Assembly (NCBI GenBank): GCA_034435435.1
Contig: DAOTXN010000148.1
Coordinates: 1-64,000, forward strand
Reading direction: 5' to 3'
DNA: 64,000 nt
Origin: DAOTXN01 sp034435435
Lineage (GTDB): Bacteria > Chloroflexota > Anaerolineae > S140-20
Position numbers and translations under genes: made by a program. Positions 25,401 through 35,361 of the stretch are shown one piece after another (positions within the stretch are counted from its first letter, which is position 1; each line of letters opens with the position of its first letter). The notes beneath the pieces are model-generated. The model worked only from the letters and a program-made list of their open reading frames with translations. It was not told the DNA's origin and searched no databases.

Positions 25401-26754
25401 CGCACAAAACCAGGCGCGACAGACCCGACCGCGCGGTATCCGGGTTTTCATCCTGGTCTGGCTTGGACAACTGGTCTCGCTGACCGGATCAGGACTGACC
25501 GAGTTTGCGCTGGGCGTGTGGGTGTATCAACGCACCGGCTCCACCACCCAGTTCGCCCTGACTGTGTTTTTCCTGGCCCTGCCGCGCATCTCGCTCTCAC
25601 CGCTAGCGGGGGCGCTGGCCGACCGCTGGGACCGCCGCCGGGTGATGATGCTCAGCGACAGCGGCGCGGCGCTGTGCACGCTGACCATCGCGCTGCTGCT
25701 CGCCGCCGACCGGTTGCAGGTGTGGCACCTGTATCTGCTGGCGGCGGCCAGCTCGACATTCAGAACCTTTCAAGGCCCGGCCTACACCGCCGCGACGACC
25801 TTGCTGATCCCCAAGCAGCACTACGGCCGGGCCAGCGGGCTGGTGCAGGTCGGGCAGTCCATCGCGTCGCTGGTGTCGCCGGGGCTGGCCGGCTTTCTGG
25901 TCGTGGCAGTGGGATTGGCGGGCGTCGTGCTGATCGACCTAGCGACGTTTCTGTTCGCCGTTTTTACACTACTCATCGTCCGCTTCCCCCAAGCTGAAAC
26001 CAGCCCCGAAGCAGTGGCGGTTCGGGGTTCGCTGCTACGCGAGGCGGCTTTCGGCTGGACCTATCTCACCCGCCGCCCCGGCTTGCTCGGGCTACTCATC
26101 ATCTACGCCGCCACCAGCTTCCTGGGCATCACGACCGAGGTGCTCCTCACGCCTTACGTGCTATCATTCACTACACCTGACGTACTGGGACTGGTGGTCT
26201 CGGCCACCGGGGCCGGTTTGCTGGTGGGGGGGCTGGTGATGAGCGTGTGGGGCGGACCACAGCGCCGCGTCCACGGCATTTTCGGCTTTGAGGCGCTGGT
26301 GAGCGTGTGTACCGTGTTGATCGGGCTGTGGACCTCGGGCGAGCCGATCGCCGTCGCCGCCGGGCTATATTTCGTCTTTATCGCGCTCAGCGATGGCAGC
26401 AGTCACGCCCTGTGGCAGAGCAAGGTACAGCCGGACGTGCAGGGGCGCGTGTTTGCCCTGCGCCAGATGATCTCGTTGTCGGCTTTTCCCCTGGGCCTGC
26501 TCATCACCGCGCCGCTGGCCGAATACGTGTTCGAACCGCTGCTGGCTGCCGACGGCGCGCTGGCAGGCAGCGTCGGGCGAGTGATCGGCGTCGGTCCGGG
26601 GCGGGGCATCGGCCTGCTGTTCATCTTGACCGGTGTGTTCAACGTCCTGGCTCTGGCGCTCGGTTATCTGCATCCGCGCATCCGGCGCGTCGAGGAGGAG
26701 CTGCCAGATGCGATTCCCGACGCAAGTCGTCAGCCAGAGAAAAAGCCCCTGTGA
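25387..26754 (+). CDS. Major facilitator superfamily exporter
   Basis: A 455 aa, 12-helix transporter of the EntS/MFS_3 kind. It has the loop 2-3 motif GALADRWDRRRVMML, TFRTFQGPAYTAATTLLIP, and a second-half pseudo-repeat. Such proteins export siderophores or drugs by proton antiport. The start is GTG 25387, overlapping the end of the creatininase frame by 14 nt, which suggests co-transcription with it. Confidence 0.85.
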   Translation: MGASDAQNQARQTRPRGIRVFILVWLGQLVSLTGSGLTEFALGVWVYQRTGSTTQFALTVFFLALPRISLSPLAGALADRWDRRRVMMLSDSGAALCTLTIALLLAADRLQVWHLYLLAAASSTFRTFQGPAYTAATTLLIPKQHYGRASGLVQVGQSIASLVSPGLAGFLVVAVGLAGVVLIDLATFLFAVFTLLIVRFPQAETSPEAVAVRGSLLREAAFGWTYLTRRPGLLGLLIIYAATSFLGITTEVLLTPYVLSFTTPDVLGLVVSATGAGLLVGGLVMSVWGGPQRRVHGIFGFEALVSVCTVLIGLWTSGEPIAVAAGLYFVFIALSDGSSHALWQSKVQPDVQGRVFALRQMISLSAFPLGLLITAPLAEYVFEPLLAADGALAGSVGRVIGVGPGRGIGLLFILTGVFNVLALALGYLHPRIRRVEEELPDAIPDASRQPEKKPL

Positions 26755-26764
26755 CACTTTTTCA

Positions 26765-26793
26765 TTGACAGCCACCCTCAATGGCGTTACACT
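26765..26793 (+). promoter_or_regulatory. Sigma70 promoter for the AAA/VWA pair
   Basis: TTGACA (26765-26770), an exact 17 nt spacer, and TACACT (26788-26793), about 30 nt upstream of the AAA ATPase start. Confidence 0.75.
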
Positions 26794-26823
26794 TGGTTCA
26801 CTGCCCAGGAAAGGATGTTCCCA

Positions 26824-27795
<972 letters not shown>

Positions 27796-27815
27796 CGAAA
27801 TACCGAGTATCGAAT

Positions 27816-29189
27816 ATGGAAGAGCGAGTCGTTCGATTTATCGCCGCACTGCGCGCCAGCGGGGTGCGGGTGAGCCTGGCCGAGAGCGCCGACGCCTTTA
27901 GCGCCATCAACCTGATGGGTATACAGGATCGCGAGGCCTTTCGGCTCAGTCTGCGGGCCACGCTGGTCAAGGATGCGCAGGACCTGCCGACTTTTGAAGA
28001 ACTGTTCCCCCTCTTTTTCGACACGGCCGACGCGCCGCCGCTGACGAATCTGGCCCAGGACCTGAGCTCCGCAGAAGCCGATCTGCTGGCCCAGGCGCTG
28101 CGCCAGTTCGCCCAGCAGTTGCGCGACATGCTGGAGCGCTTGATGCAGGGCGAGCCGCTCAGCCAGGAAGAGCTGGAGCGCCTGGCCCGGCTGACCGGGC
28201 TGAATCAGGCCGACGACCTGCGTTACCGCGAGTGGATGGCCCAGCGCATGGAGCGGGCGTTGCGCTTTCAGGCCGTGCGCGAGGCGCTGGAGGAGCTTTT
28301 GCAATTGCTGGCCCAGATGGGCATGCAACCGCAGCGCCTGGAACAGATGCGCCAACTGATGAGCGCCAACCAACAGGCGCTACGGGAACAACTGCGGCGT
28401 TTCGCCGGCCAGCGCATCGCCGAGAACATCAGCGAACGGCCCCCCGACGAGAGCATCGAAGCGTTGATGAACCGGCCTTTCAACAGTCTGTCGGAAAAGG
28501 AGATGCAGCGCCTGCGGCAAGAGGTGCGCCGGCTGGCCGCCGTCCTGCGCAGCCGCATCGCCCTGCGCCAGAAACGGGCCAAGACCGGCCAACTGGACTC
28601 CAAAGCCACCATTCGCGCCAACTTGAAACACGGCTCGGTGCCCATCGAGATCAAGCACCGCGACCGGCATCTCAAGCCCAAGCTGGTGGTGATCTGCGAC
28701 ATCAGCACGTCGATGCGTTTTTGTTCCGAGCTGATGTTGAGCCTGATCTATGAGCTACAGGACCAGATCAACAAAACGCGCGCTTTTGCCTTTATCGACC
28801 ACCTGGAGTTCATTTCGCCCGATTTCACCGGCAAGCCGTCGCAAGAGGCTGTGAGCGAGGTGTTGCGCCGCTTGCCGCCGGGCTACTATAGCACCGACCT
28901 GGGGTACAGCCTGAAGAATTTTGCCCAAGATTTCATGGACACGGTGGACAGTCGCACCACGTTTATCATGGTCGGTGATGGGCGCAACAATGGTAACAAT
29001 CCACGCATCGACCTATTTCGCACCCTGGCCCGGCGCAGCCGCCGCACCCTGTGGCTCAATCCCGAAGCGCCCCACTTGTGGAATACGGGCGACAGCGACA
29101 TGCTCCAATACGCGCCACACTGCGACGTGATCTTGAAGGTGGGCAACCTGGCGGAGCTAACGGCGGCCGTAGACAAACTTCTCAGTTAG
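27816..29189 (+). CDS. CoxE-like VWA domain protein
   Basis: A 457 aa partner of the AAA ATPase. The first 250 residues are helical and Gln/Leu-rich (PLSQEELERLARLTGL; MQPQRLEQMRQLMSANQQ). The C-terminal von Willebrand A domain has the MIDAS motif VICDISTSMR, then DLGYSLKNFA and FIMVGDGRNNGNN. The pair resembles CoxD-CoxE, but no molybdenum dehydrogenase genes lie nearby, so the client enzyme is unknown. The start lacks a Shine-Dalgarno; the spacer is a short AT-rich repeat-like stretch (ATACCGAGTATCGAATA). Confidence 0.85.
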   Translation: MEERVVRFIAALRASGVRVSLAESADAFSAINLMGIQDREAFRLSLRATLVKDAQDLPTFEELFPLFFDTADAPPLTNLAQDLSSAEADLLAQALRQFAQQLRDMLERLMQGEPLSQEELERLARLTGLNQADDLRYREWMAQRMERALRFQAVREALEELLQLLAQMGMQPQRLEQMRQLMSANQQALREQLRRFAGQRIAENISERPPDESIEALMNRPFNSLSEKEMQRLRQEVRRLAAVLRSRIALRQKRAKTGQLDSKATIRANLKHGSVPIEIKHRDRHLKPKLVVICDISTSMRFCSELMLSLIYELQDQINKTRAFAFIDHLEFISPDFTGKPSQEAVSEVLRRLPPGYYSTDLGYSLKNFAQDFMDTVDSRTTFIMVGDGRNNGNNPRIDLFRTLARRSRRTLWLNPEAPHLWNTGDSDMLQYAPHCDVILKVGNLAELTAAVDKLLS

Positions 29190-29198
29190 TAGAGCAGG

Positions 29199-29256
29199 TT
29201 TCCATACCTGCCCCCGTCTCGGCTGTCTGGTTCGGCGGGTAAGAAACCCGCCCTAC
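29199..29256. repeat. Paired palindromes between convergent genes
   Basis: GCAGGTTTCCATACCTGC and GGCGGGTAAGAAACCCGCC lie between the VWA stop and the end of the DUF1461 gene, whose TAG stop falls inside the flanking CCCTAC. The same pair occurs in inverted order at 63581-63645. They may serve as a bidirectional terminator. Confidence 0.7.
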
Positions 29257-30035
29257 AATTCCTCGGCATCCATTGATCTGCGTCCCCACCACCACGCCCC
29301 GACACCCACCAGCAGCAATTCGGCGACGGTCAGGCCGGCGATGATGAGCGCCGCGTCGGACCAGAAATCCGTGGGGAAGAGCCGGATGAGCGTGTCGTCG
29401 CTGCGAAAGAGCCAGGTGTCGCCCTCGAAAAAGACGTGGTGGAACTGGGTAAAGAAGCGCCGGAAATTCAAAAGGATGTACAATCCCAGCGTTACGGCTA
29501 CCGATAGCGCCACGGTGACGCTGGATACCAACGGGCGCAGCGCCGCTTGCCGGCCCCGGCGGCGGCTCAAAAGCGCCAGCCCGCCTACCAACACGACCAG
29601 CGCCACCCAAAAGACCATCCGCGCCTGTTGAAATACGACCCGCACGTCGCGCATGTGGCGGATTTCGCGGGGGTTAAAGGCGGCCGCGCCCGTCTTTTGA
29701 AAGCGCGCCTCTTCCAACACACGCATCCCGCCCGGACCGGCGACCGAATCCAACGCCACGCGGGCCAGGGCCGTGCGCTCGGTTTTATCCAGCGCATAGC
29801 TCCCCGGCGCAACCTCGGTATCGGGCGGAAAACCGGGCTTGTTGTATTCGTAACGCACAAAGCGCTCGTGCATGAGTAACTGCACGTTGCCGATGAGCAA
29901 CACCAGCGGCAGCGCCACGGCGATGAGGATTTGAACAAGGCGGTAGATTGGGAATTGATACGCCCTTTGGGCGGGGGATTCGTCGTTCGTCATTCGTCCT
30001 TCGTCGTCCGTCATTCGTCCTTCGTCCTCTGTCAT
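29253..30035 (-). CDS. TIGR01906/DUF1461-like integral membrane protein
   Basis: A 260 aa protein with four transmembrane helices. A helix near residues 31-50 is followed by a large extracytoplasmic loop containing GSYALDKTERTALARVALD and NPREIRHMRDVR, then helices near 125, 160 and 220. The HMRDV and QFHHVFFEGDTWLF segments are typical of this family, whose relatives include the Lit-type lipoprotein acyltransferase; function here is inferred only. ATG overlaps the preceding stop (ATGA). The first 20 residues (MTEDEGRMTDDEGRMTNDES) are encoded by a tandem repeat, so internal ATGs at 30014 or 29993 may be the true start. Confidence 0.75.
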   Translation of the reverse strand: MTEDEGRMTDDEGRMTNDESPAQRAYQFPIYRLVQILIAVALPLVLLIGNVQLLMHERFVRYEYNKPGFPPDTEVAPGSYALDKTERTALARVALDSVAGPGGMRVLEEARFQKTGAAAFNPREIRHMRDVRVVFQQARMVFWVALVVLVGGLALLSRRRGRQAALRPLVSSVTVALSVAVTLGLYILLNFRRFFTQFHHVFFEGDTWLFRSDDTLIRLFPTDFWSDAALIIAGLTVAELLLVGVGAWWWGRRSMDAEEL

Positions 30036-30037
30036 TC
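29985..30037. repeat. GTCATTCGTCCTTCGTC tandem array
   Basis: Three 21 bp units (GTCATTCGTCCTTCGTC with a variable end) each encode MT-D/E-DEGR on the minus strand. They overlap the stop of the spermidine-synthase-like gene and the start of the DUF1461 gene. Confidence 0.8.
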
Positions 30038-31585
30038 GCCCGCCAAGAAATAGCGCAGCACGATGAGATTGGTCAATTGCTCGACCGGCGCTTTGTCATC
30101 GGTGAACACGGGGCCGCTGGCTTCAACCGGACGCAGGTTGGAAAGCGTCCACTCGCCCACTTGCTTCAAGAGGGGATCGTTGACTAGCGCAAGGTTTTGA
30201 ACCAGGTTGTCTGCCGACGTGGGCTGCACCGTCGCCACGACGATGGCGTTGAAAGAGCCGGGCACAGGGATGACGTGGGTGGAGGGGAAAACCGTGCGCA
30301 GCGTGCTGACCACGGCCTGCACCAGCCGATAGTCGCTCTCGGTGCGTCCCACGTTGACGATCAAAACGCCGTCGTCGTCCAAATGCGCGCGGCACTGCCG
30401 AAAAAACTCGACCGTCGTCAGATGCCAGGGGATGTAGGGCAGGCGGTAGGCGTCTACAGCGATGACGTCGTAAATCTGGTCGGTGTAGGTCAAAAAGTAG
30501 CGCCCGTCGGCCACGGTCGCGTTCAGATTGGGCATGTCCATCCCGAAAAATTCGCGCCCGACCTGCAAGATTTCGGGGTCGATCTCGACGCCGTCGATAC
30601 GCATAGGATGATACACGGCGTCGTACTGGCGGGCGATGGTCCCCCCGGCCAGCCCGATAATCGCCACAGAGTTCACCCGGTCGAATGGCGGCGGGTTGAA
30701 CAGTGGCCCGGCCAGGAAAAAATCCCAGGTAAAGCCGGTCAAGAGTTGGTCGGGGTGGTACAGCGAGTGCCAGCCCTGGCCCTCGTTGAGCAACAAGTAG
30801 CGCCAGCCGTGCTCGTCTTGGACGACCTGGATCAGGTTGTAGGCCGATTCGCTCTCGAACAGCAGGCGCTGGCCTGCTTTCACCGGCTTGACCGGCCCCG
30901 GTAGGGTGAGCCAGGCCAGCCCGGCCAGCGCCAGCGGCATCCACAGAAAGCGCCGCCAGCGCCCGCCGGCCCGCGCCAGCCCCACCAGCGCCACCAGCAT
31001 CAACAGCCCCGCAAAGATGAGGAACGTGCGGGCCGTGCCGACCGTGGGAATGAGCAGCAGCACGGGCGTAAAGTTGCCCACGATGCTGCCCAGGGTCGAG
31101 ACGGCGTACATGCGCCCCGCCACGTCACCGGCCGACGTCACCTGGCGCAACGCCAGGCGAATAGCAAAGGGCGAAACACACCCCAACAGCGTGACCGGCA
31201 GGGCGAACAGCACCAACACGCTGGCAAATGAGCCAGCGATGATCGCCACGTTGCCCGATAGCTCGTTAGGTCCGGGGAAGGCGCGCGCGGCGGCGTTCAA
31301 GATAGGGTCGGAAACGAGAGGAATGAGGCCGGCGCTAAAGGCCGCCCAGGTCAACAATTGGTAAAAGGTGGTCAGGTATGGAGAGCGGTCGGCCCAACGG
31401 CCGCCGATAAAGTAACCCAGCGTGAGGTAAACTAAAATGAGGCCAATCACGTTGGCCCAGACGATATTCGAGGTCCCAAAAACCGCCTCCAGCAAGCGGG
31501 CTGCGGAGAGCTCCACGGCCAGCGTGGTCATCCCGCTGCTAAAAACGGCCAGATAGAGAAAACGGTTCAACGCTCCCCCAAGCAA
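30032..31585 (-). CDS. Membrane-fused spermidine-synthase-like protein
   Basis: A 517 aa protein with a multi-helix N-terminal membrane half (about 1-225, six to eight segments, e.g. TTLAVELSAARLLEAVFG) and a C-terminal Rossmann aminopropyltransferase-like domain: IIGLAGGTIARQY, DGVEIDPEILQVGREFF, TVADGRYFLTY, IAVDAYRLPYIPWHLTT. The fold suggests S-adenosylmethionine or decarboxy-SAM binding; polyamine synthesis is not certain because the catalytic Asp context is altered (VDAYR). The start is TTG 31585, about 20 nt after an extended -10. Confidence 0.85.
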   Translation of the reverse strand: MLGGALNRFLYLAVFSSGMTTLAVELSAARLLEAVFGTSNIVWANVIGLILVYLTLGYFIGGRWADRSPYLTTFYQLLTWAAFSAGLIPLVSDPILNAAARAFPGPNELSGNVAIIAGSFASVLVLFALPVTLLGCVSPFAIRLALRQVTSAGDVAGRMYAVSTLGSIVGNFTPVLLLIPTVGTARTFLIFAGLLMLVALVGLARAGGRWRRFLWMPLALAGLAWLTLPGPVKPVKAGQRLLFESESAYNLIQVVQDEHGWRYLLLNEGQGWHSLYHPDQLLTGFTWDFFLAGPLFNPPPFDRVNSVAIIGLAGGTIARQYDAVYHPMRIDGVEIDPEILQVGREFFGMDMPNLNATVADGRYFLTYTDQIYDVIAVDAYRLPYIPWHLTTVEFFRQCRAHLDDDGVLIVNVGRTESDYRLVQAVVSTLRTVFPSTHVIPVPGSFNAIVVATVQPTSADNLVQNLALVNDPLLKQVGEWTLSNLRPVEASGPVFTDDKAPVEQLTNLIVLRYFLAGE

Positions 31586-31605
31586 CCTAGCGGGCTTGGG
31601 GAGGC

Positions 31606-31614
31606 ATTATAGCA
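31606..31614 (-). promoter_or_regulatory. Extended -10 promoter of the spermidine-synthase-like gene
   Basis: On the minus strand TGCTATAAT (-10 at 31606-31611 with TGn) lies 20 nt before the TTG start. No good -35 stands at 17 nt, which is tolerated by extended -10 promoters. Confidence 0.5.
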
Positions 31615-31650
31615 TAGATCGAGTCAACCGCCAGATGTTGCGCACCCGGT

Positions 31651-31887
31651 TTAGAAGGCAGCCGAAAGCAACCGGCGCGAAGCGGCTCGCCCGCCCGACA
31701 GCCAGCTCACCATCCCGGCCGCGAATTCTTCGAGCGTCCTGGCCCGGATGCTGGACAGCGCATCCAGCTCGTACGGAGACAGGTCGAAACGGGTCAAAGC
31801 CTCCGTCGGTGTGGCAAGCAGGCGCTGGCAAAAGCGCTCGTCGGCCAGGGCATTAACCAATACGGCAGAAAGTTGACTAGAAGACAT
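31651..31887 (-). CDS. NHLP-clan (Os1348-like) leader-type peptide
   Basis: A 78 aa peptide from ATG 31887 with AGGAGTG upstream. The sequence LSAVLVNALADERFCQRLLATPTEALTRFDLSPYELDALSSIR matches the short nitrile-hydratase-alpha-like leader fold (NHLP clan), used as leader in many ribosomally made, modified peptides. The tail after it is short and basic, following a Gly-Gly (WLSGGRAASRRLLSAAF), so a GG-type cleavage is possible. No RiPP maturase is in the window. Expression is probably controlled by the repeat array at 31936-31979, hence by the adjacent SARP-type regulator. Confidence 0.7.
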   Translation of the reverse strand: MSSSQLSAVLVNALADERFCQRLLATPTEALTRFDLSPYELDALSSIRARTLEEFAAGMVSWLSGGRAASRRLLSAAF

Positions 31888-31920
31888 TGAATCACTCCTG
31901 TACAATCAATATGTGCTCTC

Positions 31921-31979
31921 AGTGTACAAGAGTGTGCTAACCAAAACGCTTACCAGGTGCTTACCAAAGTGCTTACCAA
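31921..31979 (-). promoter_or_regulatory. SARP-type direct-repeat operator and promoter of the NHLP gene
   Basis: On the minus strand four copies of a TTGGTAAGC-like unit (last one TTGGTTAGC) begin 12, 11 and 12 bp apart. In plus coordinates the GCT of each unit is at 31936, 31948, 31959 and 31971. The proximal unit ends 9 nt before TACACT (31921-31926), which has TTG just upstream. SARP regulators bind such direct repeats phased at one helical turn and placed about 8-9 bp from the -10 box. Confidence 0.75.
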
Positions 31980-32020
31980 TCGGTTTCAACTGACGGCCGA
32001 CCGCTGAGAGCTCAAAAAAG

Positions 32021-35000
32021 TCAGTCCAGGGATTTGTTGGCGAGGATTTTTTGATACAGTGTCATCGTTTCTGGCGTCAGGTCGGCCTTGAGCTCGGCGC
32101 GAATGAACGCCTTTAATTCACCATAGTAGCGCAAGGCTTCTGCGCGTCGTCCCAAAGCGACATAACAGCGCATAATCCCGCGTTGGGCCGATTCGCGGTA
32201 GGGATCATAGTGCACGGCGCGCTGATAGACTTCTAGGGCAGACTGAAGCTCACGTTGGCGAATCAGCAAAGCACCCAGGTGCTCGAGGGCCGTCAGATAT
32301 TTTTCCGCCAACTCACTGGCCTTGATGACTCGCCATTCATCCATTGCAGAGGCGTAATCGGCCATAAAGTCTCCGCGGTACAGATCTATGGCTCGCCAAT
32401 AGAGTTCGATGGCCTGCAATGCGTTGATGGGGGCTATGGTATCAGCCTGCGCAGCGAAACGCTCAAACTCGTCTACGTCGAAAGAGTAAGCCAAGCGCCG
32501 GTTGAATTGATATAGGTTGCTTTCAAAAAGGACCGTCTCGAGAGGCTCTGTCGCCCGCCGCAAGCGGTAGATGGTAATATGAAAGGTACTGCGCAGTTTG
32601 CCGGGTGACAGATCGGGCCAGAAAGTGCTGGCAAGCTGGTCTTTGGTGGCCGGCCCTTTGCACAGTAGGAAAAAAAAGATGTCGCGTGCAGTCATCGCGC
32701 GCCAGTCGGTTGAGGTGATCACACGGGCGCCAATTTCTGCGCGCGCGTTTCCCAAACCAAAAATGGACAGAAAAGGCTCCGGCTCTGCCAACACCACCTG
32801 ATCGACGGGGACCGGTGGCCCATTGGTTTGAAGCGCCTCAGCGAATAGAGCCTTTAGCAGTTGCCCGCCTACGCCCTGCGCGACGGCATATTCTATCAGA
32901 GGACGCATCCGAGTGACGAGAGGGATCAGAAACGCGTCGTAACCTAATTGGAGTAAACAGTCCACCATGCGCTCCAACTCGGCCAGGGCATCCTGGCGAC
33001 GGGCAGCCTGATAATAGGCCTGCGCACGGTGCAGGCGAGCCGTCGCCAATTCACGGTTAGCTTGACTGGCTTGGAGCAAATCGCAAGCCTGATCCAGATA
33101 GCGTAGCGCCTGTTCAACCCGTGCTTGTTCATAGCTGATGGCGCCTAACGTAATGGCGCTGCGTCCTAGATCGAGTGTGGCGCTGTGTTCCTGGGCCCAC
33201 TCGTAAGCGCGTCGGGCCAGAGCAAGGGCCTGGACATAGTTGCCCATACGGCGACAAGTCTCGGCGCTGGCATCCAGCAAATACATCGTCAACTGCTGTT
33301 CTGCAACCTGTTCAGCCAGCGCCTGACTCTCGGCGTAAGCGGCCAATGCCTGTTCCCATTCGCCGGAATCGCGGCATACGTCGCCCAAGCCGGCCATGGC
33401 AAAGGCTTCGACCCGCAGCACACCATTGCGACGGGCTTCATGCAGAGCGCGCTGATAAGCTTCGCGGGCTTGCGAATATTCACCGCGAGCGCTGTAGATG
33501 ACGCCCAGGTTGTTCAACGTAACGGCAATCGGCGCTGGGCGATCGATCGACTCCCACAGAGCCAGCGCCCGCTCGAACTGAATCTGCGCGCCGGTCAAGT
33601 TTCCTGTCTCACCCAGATTAGATCCCAGAGCATCGTGAACTACAGCACGGTTGAAGGGGGATTTGGCGCGCTCGAAATGTTGCAGGGCCTGGCGCAGGTA
33701 AAGGTTGCCTTGCTCCAAGTCACCCAATCGGGACCTCACGATCCCCGCTTCACACAACGCCATCGGATAAATGTCGGAAGCTGAGACATCTGGATGTTCT
33801 ACTAGCTCGAGCAACTCGGTCAATACTTCCCGGCCGGCGTGTAAATGCCCCTGAAGCCGCAAGGCCACCGCCAGATCGTGAAGGACGCGAGCCAGTGTCA
33901 CCGGATCGTCGGATGCAGTTAGTCCTTTACGGGCCTTTTCCAGATGCTCTACGGCCAATTCCGGCGCACCGGTCTCACTCAACACACGCCCTCTCATCCA
34001 GCTCAGGTGGGGAAAAGTCTCGTACAGTTCGGCGGGGAGCAGATCGAGCCACTGGCCTAATGTTTGCCAGCGACCGACGTGGCGAATCTCGTCTCGTGCA
34101 TCCAACACCAAGCGAGCCGCCCGCCCGGGTTCACCTCCTTTCAGATAATGATGGATCGCCTGGTCCCATTGTTGACGGCGTTGCATCAAATCGCCGGCGC
34201 GCGCGTGCAGGCGTAGGGCGTGTTCGGGATCTCTGCGGTCGAGCCGTTCCAGTAACAGATCGCGGAAGAGGTGGTGGTAGCGATACCAAGCTTGACCATT
34301 GCGTGGAACACTCACCAGGAACAGATTTTGTTGTTCTACATGGGATAACAACTCGGCGGAATCGGTTGAATCGCGCAACTCGTCGCACAGTTCTGCGCTC
34401 ATTTCGGAGAGTACAGCCGACTCTTCCAGGAACCGGCGCACTTGTGGGGGCTGTTGCGCAAGGACCTCGTTGGTGAGATAATCATACAGTCGTTGGCGGC
34501 TCCCGCGACCCTCTCCCATTGCAGTCAGTAAACCGCGTTCCAGGTATTGAGCGGTCAACAGAATACCGGTAATCCAGCCTTCTGACTCGTAGGCCAGCAG
34601 ATTCGCCGCTTCTTCCGAGATTTCCTGTCCAAAGTTGCGCTTCACCAGCGCTCGCACTTCGGCGGCGGTAAAACGTAGTTGACTCACACCGAGGGCGGCA
34701 ACTTGTCGTTGGACTGTCAACAGCGCCAGACCACGCGGCGTGAGCGTCGGTTCGGTGCGGCTGGAAATGATGAACTGACACTGTTCGGGTAAATGAGTGA
34801 GGATGCGATCCAGGAGTTGGTTGATGACATCGCTCTCGTTGACCAAGTGATAATCGTCCAGCACGATGATGAACAAGTCAGAAATAGAGTGCTGCATCTC
34901 GTTGACCAAAACGGTCGTCAGACGGTTGATCCGGACGTCATCCCAAACTCCCCACATACTCGTGGGTAGGTCGGGACGAAACTGAGGAAAGCGAGAGGCA

Positions 35001-35260
35001 ATGGTCGCCACAAAATAATCGAGAAAAGCGGCCGGGTCCCGATCACTCTCATCCAGCGATAACCAACACACAGGGATGTCCAGGTCGTGAGTATAGTCTA
35101 CCAGCAGAGTGGTCTTGCCATATCCGGCCGGTGCGCAGATAAGGAGTAGCTTGTTGGTGATGTGTTCGTGCAGAAACTCTAGCAGGCGAGAACGCGCCAA
35201 CACATCGGGCCTGCGCCGGGGAGGGAAAAGTTTGGTTTCGATCAGCGTTGCCTGAGACAT
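32021..35260 (-). CDS. MalT-like ATPase regulator with C-terminal SARP (winged helix + BTAD)
   Basis: A 1079 aa signal-responsive transcription factor. The N-terminus is a STAND/MalT-type NTPase with Walker A CAPAGYGKTTLL (near 40-50), VCWLSLDESDRDP and LFIIVLDDYHLV (Walker B). The centre (about 400-800) is a long TPR superhelix likely to bind an inducer. Instead of a LuxR helix-turn-helix, the C-terminus has an OmpR-like winged helix (TARDIFFFLLCKGPATKDQLASTFWPD...LRSTFHITIYRLRR) and a BTAD domain (HYDPYRESAQRGIMRCYVALGRRAEALRYY). The start ATG 35260 lies 6 nt after TATAAT, so the mRNA is probably leaderless. Operator-like repeats flank both sides of the gene. Confidence 0.92.
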   Translation of the reverse strand: MSQATLIETKLFPPRRRPDVLARSRLLEFLHEHITNKLLLICAPAGYGKTTLLVDYTHDLDIPVCWLSLDESDRDPAAFLDYFVATIASRFPQFRPDLPTSMWGVWDDVRINRLTTVLVNEMQHSISDLFIIVLDDYHLVNESDVINQLLDRILTHLPEQCQFIISSRTEPTLTPRGLALLTVQRQVAALGVSQLRFTAAEVRALVKRNFGQEISEEAANLLAYESEGWITGILLTAQYLERGLLTAMGEGRGSRQRLYDYLTNEVLAQQPPQVRRFLEESAVLSEMSAELCDELRDSTDSAELLSHVEQQNLFLVSVPRNGQAWYRYHHLFRDLLLERLDRRDPEHALRLHARAGDLMQRRQQWDQAIHHYLKGGEPGRAARLVLDARDEIRHVGRWQTLGQWLDLLPAELYETFPHLSWMRGRVLSETGAPELAVEHLEKARKGLTASDDPVTLARVLHDLAVALRLQGHLHAGREVLTELLELVEHPDVSASDIYPMALCEAGIVRSRLGDLEQGNLYLRQALQHFERAKSPFNRAVVHDALGSNLGETGNLTGAQIQFERALALWESIDRPAPIAVTLNNLGVIYSARGEYSQAREAYQRALHEARRNGVLRVEAFAMAGLGDVCRDSGEWEQALAAYAESQALAEQVAEQQLTMYLLDASAETCRRMGNYVQALALARRAYEWAQEHSATLDLGRSAITLGAISYEQARVEQALRYLDQACDLLQASQANRELATARLHRAQAYYQAARRQDALAELERMVDCLLQLGYDAFLIPLVTRMRPLIEYAVAQGVGGQLLKALFAEALQTNGPPVPVDQVVLAEPEPFLSIFGLGNARAEIGARVITSTDWRAMTARDIFFFLLCKGPATKDQLASTFWPDLSPGKLRSTFHITIYRLRRATEPLETVLFESNLYQFNRRLAYSFDVDEFERFAAQADTIAPINALQAIELYWRAIDLYRGDFMADYASAMDEWRVIKASELAEKYLTALEHLGALLIRQRELQSALEVYQRAVHYDPYRESAQRGIMRCYVALGRRAEALRYYGELKAFIRAELKADLTPETMTLYQKILANKSLD

Positions 35261-35266
35261 GATCTA

Positions 35267-35272
35267 ATTATA
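35267..35272 (-). promoter_or_regulatory. Leaderless -10 of the SARP regulator
   Basis: TATAAT on the minus strand with TGC before it (TGCTATAAT), 6 nt from the ATG. The expected -35 position (17 nt further, 35290-35295) is occupied by the GCTTAC of the operator repeats, so the regulator probably controls its own gene. Confidence 0.6.
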
Positions 35273-35286
35273 GCACATAATGGTCT

Positions 35287-35321
35287 TTGGTAAGCATTTG
35301 GTAAGCACCTGCATGTATACT
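35287..35321 (+). promoter_or_regulatory. SARP-type direct repeats and promoter of the small-peptide operon
   Basis: TTGGTAAGC at 35287-35295 and again at 35298-35306 (11 bp period). Then 9 nt later comes TATACT (35316-35321) preceded by ATG. This is the same unit, phasing and 9 nt offset as in the NHLP promoter at 31921-31979, pointing to common control by the adjacent regulator. Confidence 0.78.
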
Positions 35322-35361
35322 TGGCATATCTTTAGATCCAACACCAATGGAGGTAAGAAAA

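Noticed and set aside
31622..31627. TTGACT as -35 for the spermidine-synthase-like gene
   Set aside because: Only 10 nt from the TATAAT box, too short a spacer; an extended -10 explains the promoter better.
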